From the NCBI RefSeq assembly GCF_028863665.1, contig NZ_JARBFX010000004.1:434001-498000 (forward strand): DNA of 64,000 nt, written 5' to 3'. A program made the translations under genes and the position numbers. Below the pieces are notes generated by a model. That model did no database searches, was not told where the DNA came from, and saw nothing but the letters and a program-made list of their open reading frames with translations. Source of the stretch: Aquabacter sediminis. GTDB taxonomy: Bacteria > Pseudomonadota > Alphaproteobacteria > Rhizobiales > Xanthobacteraceae. Positions 45,778 to 54,090 of the stretch are shown one piece after another; position 1 is the stretch's first letter; every line of letters starts with the position of its first letter.

Positions 45778-46892
45778 GGCGCCAGCACCCGCTCATAGGA
45801 GGACAGCGCCGAGCACGCCCCGCACTTGCCGCAGCCGGCCTTGATGTCCACCGCCTTCAGCCCGCTCTCCACCAGCAGGCGCGAGAGCGGCGAGAGGATG
45901 GACTGCATGAAGGCCGGGCTGGGGGTGGGGTGGCTCTCCAAGGGCGTGCCCGAAATGGGCACGAAGGGCACCACGAAGGGATAGACGCCGAGCGCCACCA
46001 GCCGGGCGCAGACGGCGAGGATCTCCTCCACGCTGTCGCCGAGGCCGGCGAGGATATAGGTGGAGACTTGCCCCCGCCCGAACACGGGCACCGCCTGCGC
46101 GAACGCGGCCATATAGGCGTCCACGCCGATCTGCGCCTTGCCGGGCATGATGGCGGCGCGCACGGCCGGCGTGACCGCTTCCAGATGCATGCCCAGCGCA
46201 TCGACGCCGGCCTCCTTCATGCGGCCGAACCAGGCGGCATCGCCGGGCGGCTCGCATTGGGCCTGGATGGGCAGGTCCACCGCCGCCTTCACCGCGCGGG
46301 CGCTCTCCGCCAGCACGGCCGCGCCCCGGTCCTCGCCCTTGGGGGTGCCGGTGGTCATGACCATGTGGGTGACGCCATCGAGCGCCACCGCCGCCTTGGC
46401 CACTTCCGCCAATTGGGCGGGGGTCTTGTGGGCGATGGTGCGCCCCGCCGCCAGCGACTGGCCGATGGCGCAGAACTGGCAGGTCTTGGTGCGGCTCTGA
46501 TAGCGGATGCAGGTCTGCAGCACCGTGGTGGCGAGCACGTCGCGCCCATGCAGGGTGGCGATGTGGGAATAGGGAATGCCGTCCGCCGTCTTCAGGTCAT
46601 AGAAGCGCGGGCGGAGCGGGAAGGAGACTTCACCCACCGCCCGGCCCTCCCGGCTGATGCGGCTCCGGCCATAGGCGTCGGGCTTTTCCACCAGATAGGG
46701 GCTGGTGAAGGCGGGCGCGGTGTGCACCGGCACCATCACCGTCATGCCGTCTATGGTCATCGCCTTGTGGTCGGAAGGGCCGGCCCCGCCGCGCCGGCTT
46801 TCGGCGCCAGCCTTCGGGTCAACCAGCCGCGCGCCGAAGGATTGCAGCTCGCTGATCAGAATCTCGGTCGGCAGCGGGGTCGAGGGCTCCAT
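45774..46892 (-). CDS. nitD: MSMEG_0568-family radical SAM enzyme, NitD of Nit1C
   Basis: A 372-residue radical SAM family enzyme. Cys residues that could bind the 4Fe-4S cluster are C128, C138 and C141 ([15 protein letters not shown]), spaced C-x9-C-x2-C instead of the usual C-x3-C-x2-C. The TIM-barrel core follows ([46 protein letters not shown]), and four C-terminal Cys in [10 protein letters not shown] could bind a second cluster. The ATG at 46892 has GGAG eight bases upstream, although it lies 74 bases inside the end of nitC. It is the central enzyme of the cluster, with the reaction unknown. Confidence 0.92.
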   Translation of the reverse strand: MEPSTPLPTEILISELQSFGARLVDPKAGAESRRGGAGPSDHKAMTIDGMTVMVPVHTAPAFTSPYLVEKPDAYGRSRISREGRAVGEVSFPLRPRFYDLKTADGIPYSHIATLHGRDVLATTVLQTCIRYQSRTKTCQFCAIGQSLAAGRTIAHKTPAQLAEVAKAAVALDGVTHMVMTTGTPKGEDRGAAVLAESARAVKAAVDLPIQAQCEPPGDAAWFGRMKEAGVDALGMHLEAVTPAVRAAIMPGKAQIGVDAYMAAFAQAVPVFGRGQVSTYILAGLGDSVEEILAVCARLVALGVYPFVVPFVPISGTPLESHPTPSPAFMQSILSPLSRLLVESGLKAVDIKAGCGKCGACSALSSYERVLAP

Positions 46893-47862
46893 CGGAGAGG
46901 CTCCTTGCTTGCGGCTCAGCCTGGATGTCGGAAGGGGTGTGCAGCGGCCGCGCGGGCCGGGGATCGAGCACCAGATGGAGCAGTTCCGGCCGGGCATAGT
47001 GGCCCACCGAATCCATCATGCGCTTGCGCTTGACGATGAGGCCGAGGTCGAGATCGGCCACCAGCAGGCCTTCCCCGCTGGTGAGCGGCGGCGCCAAATG
47101 CTTGCCCTCGGGCGAGATGATGGCGGTCATGCAGCCGCCGCGCAGGGCGTTCTGGAGGCCGGCATCGGGGGTGATGGAGGCGATCTGTTCCTCGGTCAGC
47201 CAGCCGGTGGCATTGACCACGAAGCAGCCGCTCTCCAGCGCATGGTGGCGGATGGTCACCTCGATCTGCTCGGCGAAGATGGGGCCGACCAGGGAGCCCG
47301 GAAACTGGGCGACATGGATCTCCTCGTGCTGCGCCATCAAGGCGTAGCGGGCGAGCGGATTGTAATGCTCCCAGCAGGCGAGCGCGCCGATGCGCCCCGC
47401 CGCCGTCTCCACCACCTTCAGGCCGGCGCCGTCGCCCTGGCCCCAGATCATGCGTTCATGAAAGGTGGGGGTGATCTTGCGGCGCTTGAGGCACAAGGAG
47501 CCGTCGGCGTCGAAGACGAGCTGGGTGTTGTAGAGCGAGCCGTGGTCACGCTCGTTCACGCCGAGCACCACCACCATGCCGGCGCGGCGGGCGGCAGTGG
47601 CCACCGCCTCCGTTTCCGGGCCGGGCACGGTGACGGCCTGGTCGTAGAGCCGCACATGCTCGCGGCCGGAGAGCACCGGGGGCAGCACGAAGGAAAAATA
47701 GGGGTACCAGGGCACGAAGGTCTCGGGAAAGACCAGAAGCTCCACGCCCTTGCCCGCCGCCTCGGCGATGGCGTTCAGCACCTTGTCCATGGTGCCCGCG
47801 CGCGAGGTCAGATCGGGGGCGATCTGAACGGCTGCGGCGCGTACGGTCGCGGTGTCTTTCAT
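46819..47862 (-). CDS. nitC: Nit6803-type nitrilase, NitC of Nit1C
   Basis: A carbon-nitrogen hydrolase of 347 residues that turns nitriles into carboxylate and ammonia. The catalytic triad is visible: Glu 47 (FPETF), Lys 129 (LKRRKITPT) and Cys 163 ([10 protein letters not shown]). The nitrilase-branch segments YPYFSFV and [13 protein letters not shown] are present. In other bacteria, nitC is required for growth on cyanide as sole nitrogen source (Nit1C literature). The C-terminus runs on past the usual end ([12 protein letters not shown]) and overlaps nitD by 74 bases. It is 67 bases downstream of nitB. Confidence 0.95.
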   Translation of the reverse strand: MKDTATVRAAAVQIAPDLTSRAGTMDKVLNAIAEAAGKGVELLVFPETFVPWYPYFSFVLPPVLSGREHVRLYDQAVTVPGPETEAVATAARRAGMVVVLGVNERDHGSLYNTQLVFDADGSLCLKRRKITPTFHERMIWGQGDGAGLKVVETAAGRIGALACWEHYNPLARYALMAQHEEIHVAQFPGSLVGPIFAEQIEVTIRHHALESGCFVVNATGWLTEEQIASITPDAGLQNALRGGCMTAIISPEGKHLAPPLTSGEGLLVADLDLGLIVKRKRMMDSVGHYARPELLHLVLDPRPARPLHTPSDIQAEPQARSLSDGALDPAADRDSDQRAAILRRAAG

Positions 47863-47929
47863 GGTGCGGTCCTCGGTGGAAAGGGGGCGGCGGGTGAGCC
47901 CGCGCGCCCGGTTTTCGCGTGCGCCGGGA

Positions 47930-48412
47930 TCACAAGGTCCAGGTGTCGAGGATGAAGGCGCCGTCGCGGCGGTGCAGGAGCACGAGGTCCAGCACGTCCA
48001 GCGGATTGATGGGGGTGATGCCCTCGATCAAGGACGGCTCGCCATGGCCATAGAGCGCCTGGAGCGCGAAGCGGCAGGCATAGACCTTGCCGCCCTCGGA
48101 CATGAACTTCTTGATCTGGTTGTTGAAATTCTGGTGGCCGGGAAACGCCTCGTCGCCGAGCTTGGGAAAGCCGCGCTGCACGCCGAGCGTGACGCCGGGG
48201 CCGTAGAGCAGGATGGAGGTCTCGAAACCCTTGCGCAGCAGGCGGGTGGCCTGGAGCAGGTTGACGAGGCCGATGGAGCCCTCAAAGGCCACGGTATGGA
48301 AGGTCACCAGCGCCTTTTCGCCGGGCGTGGCCTTCACGTCCTCGAACAGCTTCTGCTCGTAATCGACAAAGAAGTCGCCGGTCTTATGGGGCGGGTGGGT
48401 CACGGCGGGCAT
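47930..48412 (-). CDS. nitB: MSMEG_0572/Sll0783-family nitrogen starvation response protein, NitB of Nit1C
   Basis: A 160-residue protein, first gene of the operon. The family is highly conserved in Nit1C clusters and is raised on cyanide exposure, with unknown chemistry. Visible parts: [17 protein letters not shown] (12-28), [38 protein letters not shown] (a DsrE-like ATG/GPG pattern) and [14 protein letters not shown] with a single conserved-looking Cys. A DsrE-like fold is inferred. The ATG at 48412 has AGGAGA six bases upstream. The leader and a sigma-54 promoter lie directly before it. Confidence 0.93.
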   Translation of the reverse strand: MPAVTHPPHKTGDFFVDYEQKLFEDVKATPGEKALVTFHTVAFEGSIGLVNLLQATRLLRKGFETSILLYGPGVTLGVQRGFPKLGDEAFPGHQNFNNQIKKFMSEGGKVYACRFALQALYGHGEPSLIEGITPINPLDVLDLVLLHRRDGAFILDTWTL

Positions 48413-48460
48413 GCTTCTCTCCTGATCGCTGGATCGCCCCGAGGGGGACGGGATCAGGTG

Positions 48461-48476
48461 AGCAAGCGGCGTGCCA
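48461..48476 (-). promoter_or_regulatory. Sigma-54 (RpoN) promoter of the Nit1C operon
   Basis: On the minus strand the sequence is TGGCACGCCGCTTGCT, an exact match to the RpoN consensus TGGCACG-N4-TTGC(A/T). The -24 GG is at 48475-48474 and the -12 GC at 48464-48463, so transcription should begin near 48451, leaving a leader of about 40 bases before nitB. The sequence shows the match; activity is inferred. It fits nitrogen-limited expression through NtrC or another enhancer-binding protein. Confidence 0.85.
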
Positions 48477-48494
48477 ACAATACGACGGTCAAAA

Positions 48495-48555
48495 ATCCGA
48501 TCATTTTGGAAGCTTGGCAGGATAATATCCGATCAAAGACGGCAGAATTGCCGTC
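48495..48555. promoter_or_regulatory. Cluster of repeats and palindromes upstream of the sigma-54 promoter
   Basis: ATCCGATCA occurs twice as direct repeats, at 48495-48503 and 48527-48535 (32 bases apart, about three turns). GGATAATATCC (48520-48530) is a perfect palindrome. GACGGCA-GAAT-TGCCGTC (48538-48555) is an 18-bp inverted repeat. The set lies 20-80 bases above the -24 element, the proper location for enhancer-binding protein or repressor sites. None matches the standard NtrC site closely. Confidence 0.6.
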
Positions 48556-48676
48556 AATGACCCGATTGTCGCATCCGGCCTGCCTCGCGAAAGGCGGCAT
48601 CCTGTCTGAATCTGCCGCAGGTCCTCACGCAACAATGTGCGGTCAATAAAATCCTCGCCATCGCATGGCGATTGCG

Positions 48677-48685
48677 CCATACAAT
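48677..48685 (+). promoter_or_regulatory. CCATACAAT motif upstream of MocR gene 2
   Basis: CCATACAAT, identical to the motif at 40651 and 40682, lies 42-50 bases before the MocR start at 48727. Just before it, CGCCAT-CGC-ATGGCG forms a short palindrome. The three exact copies occur in the window around both MocR genes and the Nit1C cluster. Confidence 0.45.
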
Positions 48686-48726
48686 ATAGAAACAAGATCC
48701 AGTCAATCGGCAAAATGAGGGGTTCA

Positions 48727-50103
48727 ATGAAGGATTGGATGCCCCGCATGGAGGACGGGCAGGGGCCCCGTTACCTCGCCATCGCCGATGCCATCGCCGC
48801 CGACATCGCCGCCGGCCTATTGGTGCCGGGCGACCAGCTTCCGCCCCAGCGGCGCCTCGCCGCCGCGCTCGGCCTCGACTTCACCACGGTGGCGCGCGGC
48901 TATGTGGAGGCGGCGCGGCGGGGGCTCATCGAATCCACCGTGGGGCGCGGCAGCTTCGTGCGCGCCTCCGCCCGCAAGGCGCCCCAGCCGGAGCGGTTGC
49001 GGGCGGCCGACTTCACCATGAACATGCCCCCCGAGCCGGATGACCCCGACCTCATCGCCCGCATGCAGGAAGGCTATGCGGCCGTGGCGCGGGACCTGCT
49101 GCCTCTGCTGCGCTACCAGGGCTTTGGCGGTTCGCCGCTGGACAAGGACGCCGCCTCCGCCTGGCTCGGCCGGCGGGCCCTGGTGCCGGCGCAGGAGCGC
49201 ATCTTCATCACGCCGGGCGCCCATCCTGCGCTGGTGGGCATCTTCTCGCTGCTGGCGAGCGCGGGCGACGTGGTGCTGTCGGAAGCCATCACCTATCCCG
49301 GCGCCCGCGCCATCACCGCCCAGCTCGGCCTCACCCTGGTGGGCGTCGAGATGGACCAGGACGGCATTCTCCCCGAGGCGCTGGAAGCCGCCATCCGCCG
49401 CCACGCCCCGAAGGCGCTCTATATCAATCCCACGCTCCAGAACCCGCTGACCATCACCACGTCCGAGCAGCGCCGCGCCGCCATCTGCGCCATCGCGCGC
49501 CGCCATGGCGTGCCGGTGGTGGAGGACGACGCCTATGGCTTCATCGCCTCCCACGGCCCGCCGCCATTGGCCGCAATCGCCCCCGATATCTGCTGGCACA
49601 TTGCGGGCCTTGCCAAATGCATCGGCGCGGGGCTGCGCCTCGCCTATGTGGTGGCGCCCGACGCCAAGGCCGGCTGGTCCTTTACCGGCGCCATGCGGGC
49701 GGTCTCGGTGATGGCCTCGCCCGTGATGGCGGCGGTGGCAACGCGCTGGATCGACGATGGCACGGCCGACACCATCCTGCGCTTCATCCGCGCCGAGACC
49801 GCCGCCCGCCAGAAGATCGCCGCCCGCCATTTCGAGCCGGGCACCTATCTGTCCGACCCCATGAGCTTCAACATCTGGCTGCCATTGAACAATGGCTGGA
49901 CGCGCTCGGCCTTCGCCAGCCACATCCGCGGCACCGGCCTCGGCGTGGTGGCGAGCGATGCCTTCACCGTGCTCGGCCCGCCGCCCGAGGCGGTGCGGGT
50001 GGGGCTCGGCGGGCCGGTGAGCCGGGAGCGCCTGGAGCGGGGCCTGGAATTCATGGCCCATGTGCTGGAGGCCCCGCCGGAGGTGGCGGCGGGCTATTAC
50101 TGA
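48727..50103 (+). CDS. MocR-type regulator (GntR HTH plus aminotransferase domain) divergent from Nit1C
   Basis: A regulator of 458 residues. Residues 1-85 form the GntR winged helix (GDQLPPQRRLAAALGLD, TTVARGYVEAARRGLI, GRGSFV), and residues about 95-458 an aminotransferase fold with ITPGAHPALVGIF, VVEDDAYGF and IAGLAKCIGAGLRLAYV (presumed PLP Lys). The ATG at 48727 follows GAGGGG; ATG 48715 is an alternative. It is divergent from nitB across a 314-base control region, so it is a good candidate for local control of Nit1C. It overlaps the thioesterase gene tail to tail by 7 bases. It is paralogous to the MocR gene at 38728. Confidence 0.93.
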   Translation: MKDWMPRMEDGQGPRYLAIADAIAADIAAGLLVPGDQLPPQRRLAAALGLDFTTVARGYVEAARRGLIESTVGRGSFVRASARKAPQPERLRAADFTMNMPPEPDDPDLIARMQEGYAAVARDLLPLLRYQGFGGSPLDKDAASAWLGRRALVPAQERIFITPGAHPALVGIFSLLASAGDVVLSEAITYPGARAITAQLGLTLVGVEMDQDGILPEALEAAIRRHAPKALYINPTLQNPLTITTSEQRRAAICAIARRHGVPVVEDDAYGFIASHGPPPLAAIAPDICWHIAGLAKCIGAGLRLAYVVAPDAKAGWSFTGAMRAVSVMASPVMAAVATRWIDDGTADTILRFIRAETAARQKIAARHFEPGTYLSDPMSFNIWLPLNNGWTRSAFASHIRGTGLGVVASDAFTVLGPPPEAVRVGLGGPVSRERLERGLEFMAHVLEAPPEVAAGYY

Positions 50104-50525
50104 GCGGCGGGAGCGGTTTCCGACTGGAGGCGAAAGGTGGCGGTGGCACTGGCCACCAGCCTTTCGTCGGCGAACAGATCCACCGCGCCGAAGCTCAAGG
50201 TCCGCACCTGCCGGACGACACGGGGCTTGGCGATGAGCAGTTCGCCCAGTTCCACCTTGTCCAGGAATTGCATGGTCAGCGTGATCGTCACCTGCCGCCG
50301 ATTGCCGCTGCGCTCCCGCGAGGCCATGCCCATGGCCCGGTCCGCCAGCGTGCAGATGAGCCCGCCCTGCACCACGCCCGAGCGGTTGCGATGCTTGGCG
50401 CCGGTGAGGATGGCGTAGATCGTGCCCTCGTCCGTCTCCTTGTGCCAGAGCGGTCCCACCAGGGCCAGGAACCCGTCGTCGGGCATTTCGCTCCAGCCCT
50501 GTTTGCGCATGTCGCTTGGCCGCAT
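50097..50525 (-). CDS. PaaI-type hotdog-fold thioesterase
   Basis: A cytoplasmic acyl-CoA thioesterase-like protein of 142 residues. It has the hotdog signature HRNRSGVVQGGLICTLADRAMG (from about residue 46, quoted parts HRNRSGVVQGG and CTLADRAMG), then a beta strand QVTITLTMQFLDKVELGE (about 79-96). The conserved Gly-Gly before the central helix and an acidic Asp in LADRAMG match PaaI/YdiI relatives. Specificity cannot be read. It is convergent with the MocR gene, overlapping by 7 bases, and is expressed alone from the minus strand. Confidence 0.88.
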   Translation of the reverse strand: MRPSDMRKQGWSEMPDDGFLALVGPLWHKETDEGTIYAILTGAKHRNRSGVVQGGLICTLADRAMGMASRERSGNRRQVTITLTMQFLDKVELGELLIAKPRVVRQVRTLSFGAVDLFADERLVASATATFRLQSETAPAAQ

Positions 50526-50618
50526 GGTGTGCCTTCCGCCGGTTCGGGGAGGCCTCCTTAGCCCATGCCGCGCGGGCCGTCGCCCTCTGCAAGATGATTT
50601 TCAGCGGGAGGCAAGTCT

Positions 50619-51740
50619 TCAGCGGGAGGCCAGCGACATCAGCCGTGTGGCCAGCGCCACCAGTTCCGACTGGCGCCTGAGCCCCAGCTTCTGGAAGATG
50701 GAGCGCAGATGGGAGCGCGCGGTCTCATAGGCGATGGCGTTGAGATCGGCCGCCGCCCGCAGCGACACGCCACCCGCCAGGGTCTCCGCGAGCCGCGCCT
50801 CGGCGGGGGTGAGGCCCATCTCCCGCAAATGCTGGCCCACATTGCGCGGGCTTGCTTCCAGGCTGCGGATCAACACCATGGCCCCGCCATCGCCGAAGGC
50901 CATCACTTCCAGGGCGTCCATCTTGGGGCGGATGGGGGCGACTTCCGCATAGAAGGGCGCGCGTCCGCTCGGGCGGATAATCAGCACCCCGCCCGCCGCC
51001 GGCAGGACGCTGCCGGGCAAGGCCGACTTGATGGCCGCCTGGAGGCGCGCATCGGTGTTCGGCAAGGCAGCGTGGATGCGCCCATGGGCATAGCTCAGCC
51101 CGTCGCCGATGGCCTCGCGGGCGATGTCGTTCATGGTGCGCACGACGCCGTGCATGTCCAGAAGCACCACGCCCCAGGCCAGTTGCGCGATGGCACCCGA
51201 CAGGTCGTCGGCAAGGCGGCGGGCCTCCACCATGGAGGTGGCCAAGGTGAGGGAGCGCTGGATGTGCGGAGCAAGCCGCGTCAGCGCCTCCACGTCTTCG
51301 TTCTGGTAGAGCTCCCGCCCGAGGCCCCGCTGTGCGGCTACGGACACCAGCCGTCCGGAGCCGACGGGCAGGAGAGCCGCCATGGATTGCTGGATGCCAT
51401 GGGACCGCAAAAAGTCCTGGTAGAAGGGATCGCGCCGGACCTCCTCCTCCCGCATGACGATCCGGTCGGTGGCCACCGTCCCCGGCCGGATGCCCATGGA
51501 GAGAATGCGGCCGGATGGCGTGTCGTGCCGCCACCATCCCGCCTGGTACTGGGCATTGGCCTCCAGCAGGCTCTGCGAGGCCAAGGCCCGCATCACGCCT
51601 TCGGTGCCGAGCGGAATGATGCTGACCCCGATGGCGCCAAGGGCATGGGACACGGCGCCCAGCGCCTCGTCCCAGCGGTTTGGCTCCAAGGCGGCGGCAT
51701 AGAGCTTGTCGATGGCGTCCAGAAGATCCAAACCCGACAT
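50619..51740 (-). CDS. LuxR-family transcriptional regulator, minus strand
   Basis: A 373-residue regulator with a C-terminal LuxR-type helix-turn-helix (LTPAEARLAETLAGGVSLRAAADLNAIAYETARSHLRSIFQKLG; recognition helix around AYETARSHLRSIF, about residues 342-354). The N-terminal two-thirds carry a PAS/GAF-like sensor without a phospho-acceptor Asp. The ATG at 51740 follows GGAGG by five bases. It is divergent from, and related in layout to, the LuxR gene at 52118, with a 377-base gap that holds repeats. Its effector and targets are unknown. Confidence 0.9.
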   Translation of the reverse strand: MSGLDLLDAIDKLYAAALEPNRWDEALGAVSHALGAIGVSIIPLGTEGVMRALASQSLLEANAQYQAGWWRHDTPSGRILSMGIRPGTVATDRIVMREEEVRRDPFYQDFLRSHGIQQSMAALLPVGSGRLVSVAAQRGLGRELYQNEDVEALTRLAPHIQRSLTLATSMVEARRLADDLSGAIAQLAWGVVLLDMHGVVRTMNDIAREAIGDGLSYAHGRIHAALPNTDARLQAAIKSALPGSVLPAAGGVLIIRPSGRAPFYAEVAPIRPKMDALEVMAFGDGGAMVLIRSLEASPRNVGQHLREMGLTPAEARLAETLAGGVSLRAAADLNAIAYETARSHLRSIFQKLGLRRQSELVALATRLMSLASR

Positions 51741-52117
51741 GAGGCCTCCAAGGAGCCAGCCGCCTTCGCCGCTTGGCGGTCGCTTGCCGCGGCCCGATCA
51801 GAACCAACCGAATTCTATTTTGACGTGTGGCGACCTGTCATAACCCAAATGGGGTATGCGGCGGGTATTGGGTTCAGGCATCTTGATCTGCAGCGCCTTC
51901 GTGGCCAGACGGGCGTCATCAGGGCTGGCGCACGTCTGGCCATGGGGGCGTGGCAATCCCTGCCTGAGGTCATCACAATCCCTGCCTGAGGTCGTCACCT
52001 GGGGCGAGAGGCGTGCACCGGGCCAGGTCCGCCCATGGTGCAGAAGGGAATGGGCCGAGGTCCGCGCGGTGCGCATGCTGTTGGAACGCGGCCTCGATCC
52101 TATAATGTAAGCACCGG
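51741..52117. promoter_or_regulatory. Divergent LuxR control region with tandem repeat and inverted repeat
   Basis: Two features stand out. A 22-base unit beginning CAATCCCTGCCTGAGG is repeated directly at 51954-51975 and 51976-51997 with one mismatch. GGCCAGACG (51903-51911) and CGTCTGGCC (51933-51941) form a perfect 9-bp inverted repeat. TATAAT at 52101-52106 lies only 11 bases before the plus-strand start codon. No gene is seen here. Confidence 0.6.
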
Positions 52118-53206
52118 ATGACGCACCTCCTCATTGACCGCATCTATGAATCCGCTGCCCTCCCGGAGCTGTGGGAGGGGACGCTGCAGCGCGTGGCGGA
52201 GCGGGTGGGGTGTATTGGCGGTCTCCTGTTCGTGCTGCGCGACGCCAAGACCCGCTGCGTCGCCTCTCCCGGCGCCCGCGACCTCTGGGAGGGGTTCGTT
52301 GCCGGCGGCTGGCTGGAGCGCAACAGCCGCGCGGAGCGTCTCCTGCGGTTCGATCATGCCGGGTGGGTCCACGACCTCGATCTCTTCACGCGGGAGGAAC
52401 TGGACCGCGAGCCGGTCTATGTGGACTATTTTCGCAAGGTGGGCGGCGGCTGGGGCGCGGGCACGGCGATGGAGTTGCCCGACGGCGACAGCATGTTCTT
52501 CACCATGGAGCGGGCCTATGCGGCGGGGCCGTTCCCTGCGCACCAGATCAATGCGCTCGACGCCCTGCGCCCCCATCTGGGCCGGTCCGCCTTTCTGTCC
52601 ATGCGCCTCGCCATGGCGCATGCGCAGACCACGGTCGCGGCGCTCGCCGCCGTGGACACCCCGGCAGCGGTGGTCCGCCCCAATGGCCGGCTGCTGGCGG
52701 CGAACCCGCAGCTGGAACGGCTCATTCCCGACATCTTCCTGGATCGGCAGGGGCGCCTGAGCCTTGCCCAGCGGCCGGCGGACGATCTGCTCGGGCGTGC
52801 CTTTGCCCAGCTTGCCGGTGCAGGCGTCGCCGATATCGCCTCCATTCCCATCAACGGCCGTAGCGATCTCGAGCGGGGCTTTGTCATCCACGTGCTGCCG
52901 GTGCGCCGGGCGGCCCATGACGTGTTCTCGGGCGGAGCCTTCATCGTCATCGCCAATATGGTGTCCCTCGCGCCCTCGCCCCGCGCGAGCCTGCTCTCCG
53001 CTCTGTTCGACCTGACGCCCGCCGAAGCCCGTATCGCGCGGGCGGTCGCCGACCTGAAGAGCCCGGCGGACATCGCGCTCGCCTGCGGCGTGTCGCGCGA
53101 AACCGTGCGCACCCAGATCAAGACCATCTATGCCAAGACCGGCCTTCGCTCCCAAGCCGCCCTCGCGCGCCTCGTCGCGGCGGTGGGCGAGGCGTCAGCC
53201 GTCTGA
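52118..53206 (+). CDS. LuxR-family transcriptional regulator, plus strand
   Basis: A 362-residue regulator with the same architecture as its divergent neighbour: a sensor-like N-terminal region and a C-terminal LuxR HTH (LTPAEARIARAVADLKSPADIALACGVSRETVRTQIKTIYAKTG in blocks; recognition helix VSRETVRTQIKTIY, about residues 326-339). No receiver Asp is visible. The ATG at 52118 lacks a clear ribosome site and is only about 11 bases after a TATAAT hexamer, so the message may be leaderless. Related family members often control local catabolic genes; no target is assigned. Confidence 0.88.
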   Translation: MTHLLIDRIYESAALPELWEGTLQRVAERVGCIGGLLFVLRDAKTRCVASPGARDLWEGFVAGGWLERNSRAERLLRFDHAGWVHDLDLFTREELDREPVYVDYFRKVGGGWGAGTAMELPDGDSMFFTMERAYAAGPFPAHQINALDALRPHLGRSAFLSMRLAMAHAQTTVAALAAVDTPAAVVRPNGRLLAANPQLERLIPDIFLDRQGRLSLAQRPADDLLGRAFAQLAGAGVADIASIPINGRSDLERGFVIHVLPVRRAAHDVFSGGAFIVIANMVSLAPSPRASLLSALFDLTPAEARIARAVADLKSPADIALACGVSRETVRTQIKTIYAKTGLRSQAALARLVAAVGEASAV

Positions 53207-53313
53207 GGGCACCCATCCGGACGGCGCCCGCGCCACCGGCAGAGGGGCGACTGCAAGGGGCCGCATCCATCTCAATGCGGGACAGAGGCCGCGGCGCGTG
53301 CCCCGACGTGCGG

Positions 53314-54090
53314 TCAATAGATCCCCGTCTCCACCGCCACCCGCCGATAGGCCGCCCCTGCGGTGAAGCCGCCATCGATGACGAAGTCCTCGCCGGTGAT
53401 GAAGGCCGAGCGGGGGGAGGCGAGAAAAAGCACCAGTTCGGCGATCTCTTCCGGCGTGCCGCTGCGCCCCAAGGGGGTGATGCCGATCATGGGTTGGAGG
53501 TGCGGGCTCGTGGCGTTCAGGGCCGTCACGACGAGGCCAGGGCACACGGCGTTCACGCGGATGCCGCGTGCCGCATATTCCATGGCGGCGCTGCGGGTGA
53601 GGCCGCGCAGGCCCCATTTGCTGGCGGTGTAGGCCGGATCGTAATGGCCGGAAAAGGCGCTGTTGGATGAGATGTTGACGATGCTGCCGCCGCCTGAGGC
53701 TTCCATCAGCGGCGCCACGGCGCGAATGCCCAGGAAGGCACCGGTGAGGTTTACTTTCAGCAGGCGCTCCCAGGCTGCGAGCGCGGTGTCGGCGATGGTG
53801 CTGCGATTGATGATGCCGGCATTGTTGACGAGGATGTCGAGACGGCCCTTCCAGGCGCGGATCGCTTCCCTGGTGGCGTCCCAGTCCGCCTCGTCGGTGA
53901 CGTCGAGGGGGAGGAAACGGGCCTCGATCCCTTCGGCGGCCAGCTCCTGCGCGAAGGCTTCGCCCTCCGGGGCGAGCACGTCGCAGACCATCACGGCGGC
54001 GCCATGCCTGCCCAAAAGCCGCGCTTCCGCCGCACCCTGGCCGCGCGCCGCCCCGGTGACCAGCGCGACGCGCCCCTGCAATTCGCTCAT
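53314..54090 (-). CDS. Short-chain dehydrogenase/reductase (SDR)
   Basis: A cytoplasmic NAD(P)-dependent oxidoreductase of 258 residues of the classical SDR type. It has the cofactor motif TGAARGQG (residues 12-19), Asp 37 after the second strand (favouring NAD), NNAG (89-92), catalytic Ser around 141-142 and the active pair Tyr 154/Lys 158 (YTASK). The late PGLVVTALN fits the family. The start ATG at 54090 is favoured over 54108. It is on the same strand as the IclR regulator upstream (284-base gap) and may be part of the same catabolic group. Substrate unknown. Confidence 0.93.
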   Translation of the reverse strand: MSELQGRVALVTGAARGQGAAEARLLGRHGAAVMVCDVLAPEGEAFAQELAAEGIEARFLPLDVTDEADWDATREAIRAWKGRLDILVNNAGIINRSTIADTALAAWERLLKVNLTGAFLGIRAVAPLMEASGGGSIVNISSNSAFSGHYDPAYTASKWGLRGLTRSAAMEYAARGIRVNAVCPGLVVTALNATSPHLQPMIGITPLGRSGTPEEIAELVLFLASPRSAFITGEDFVIDGGFTAGAAYRRVAVETGIY

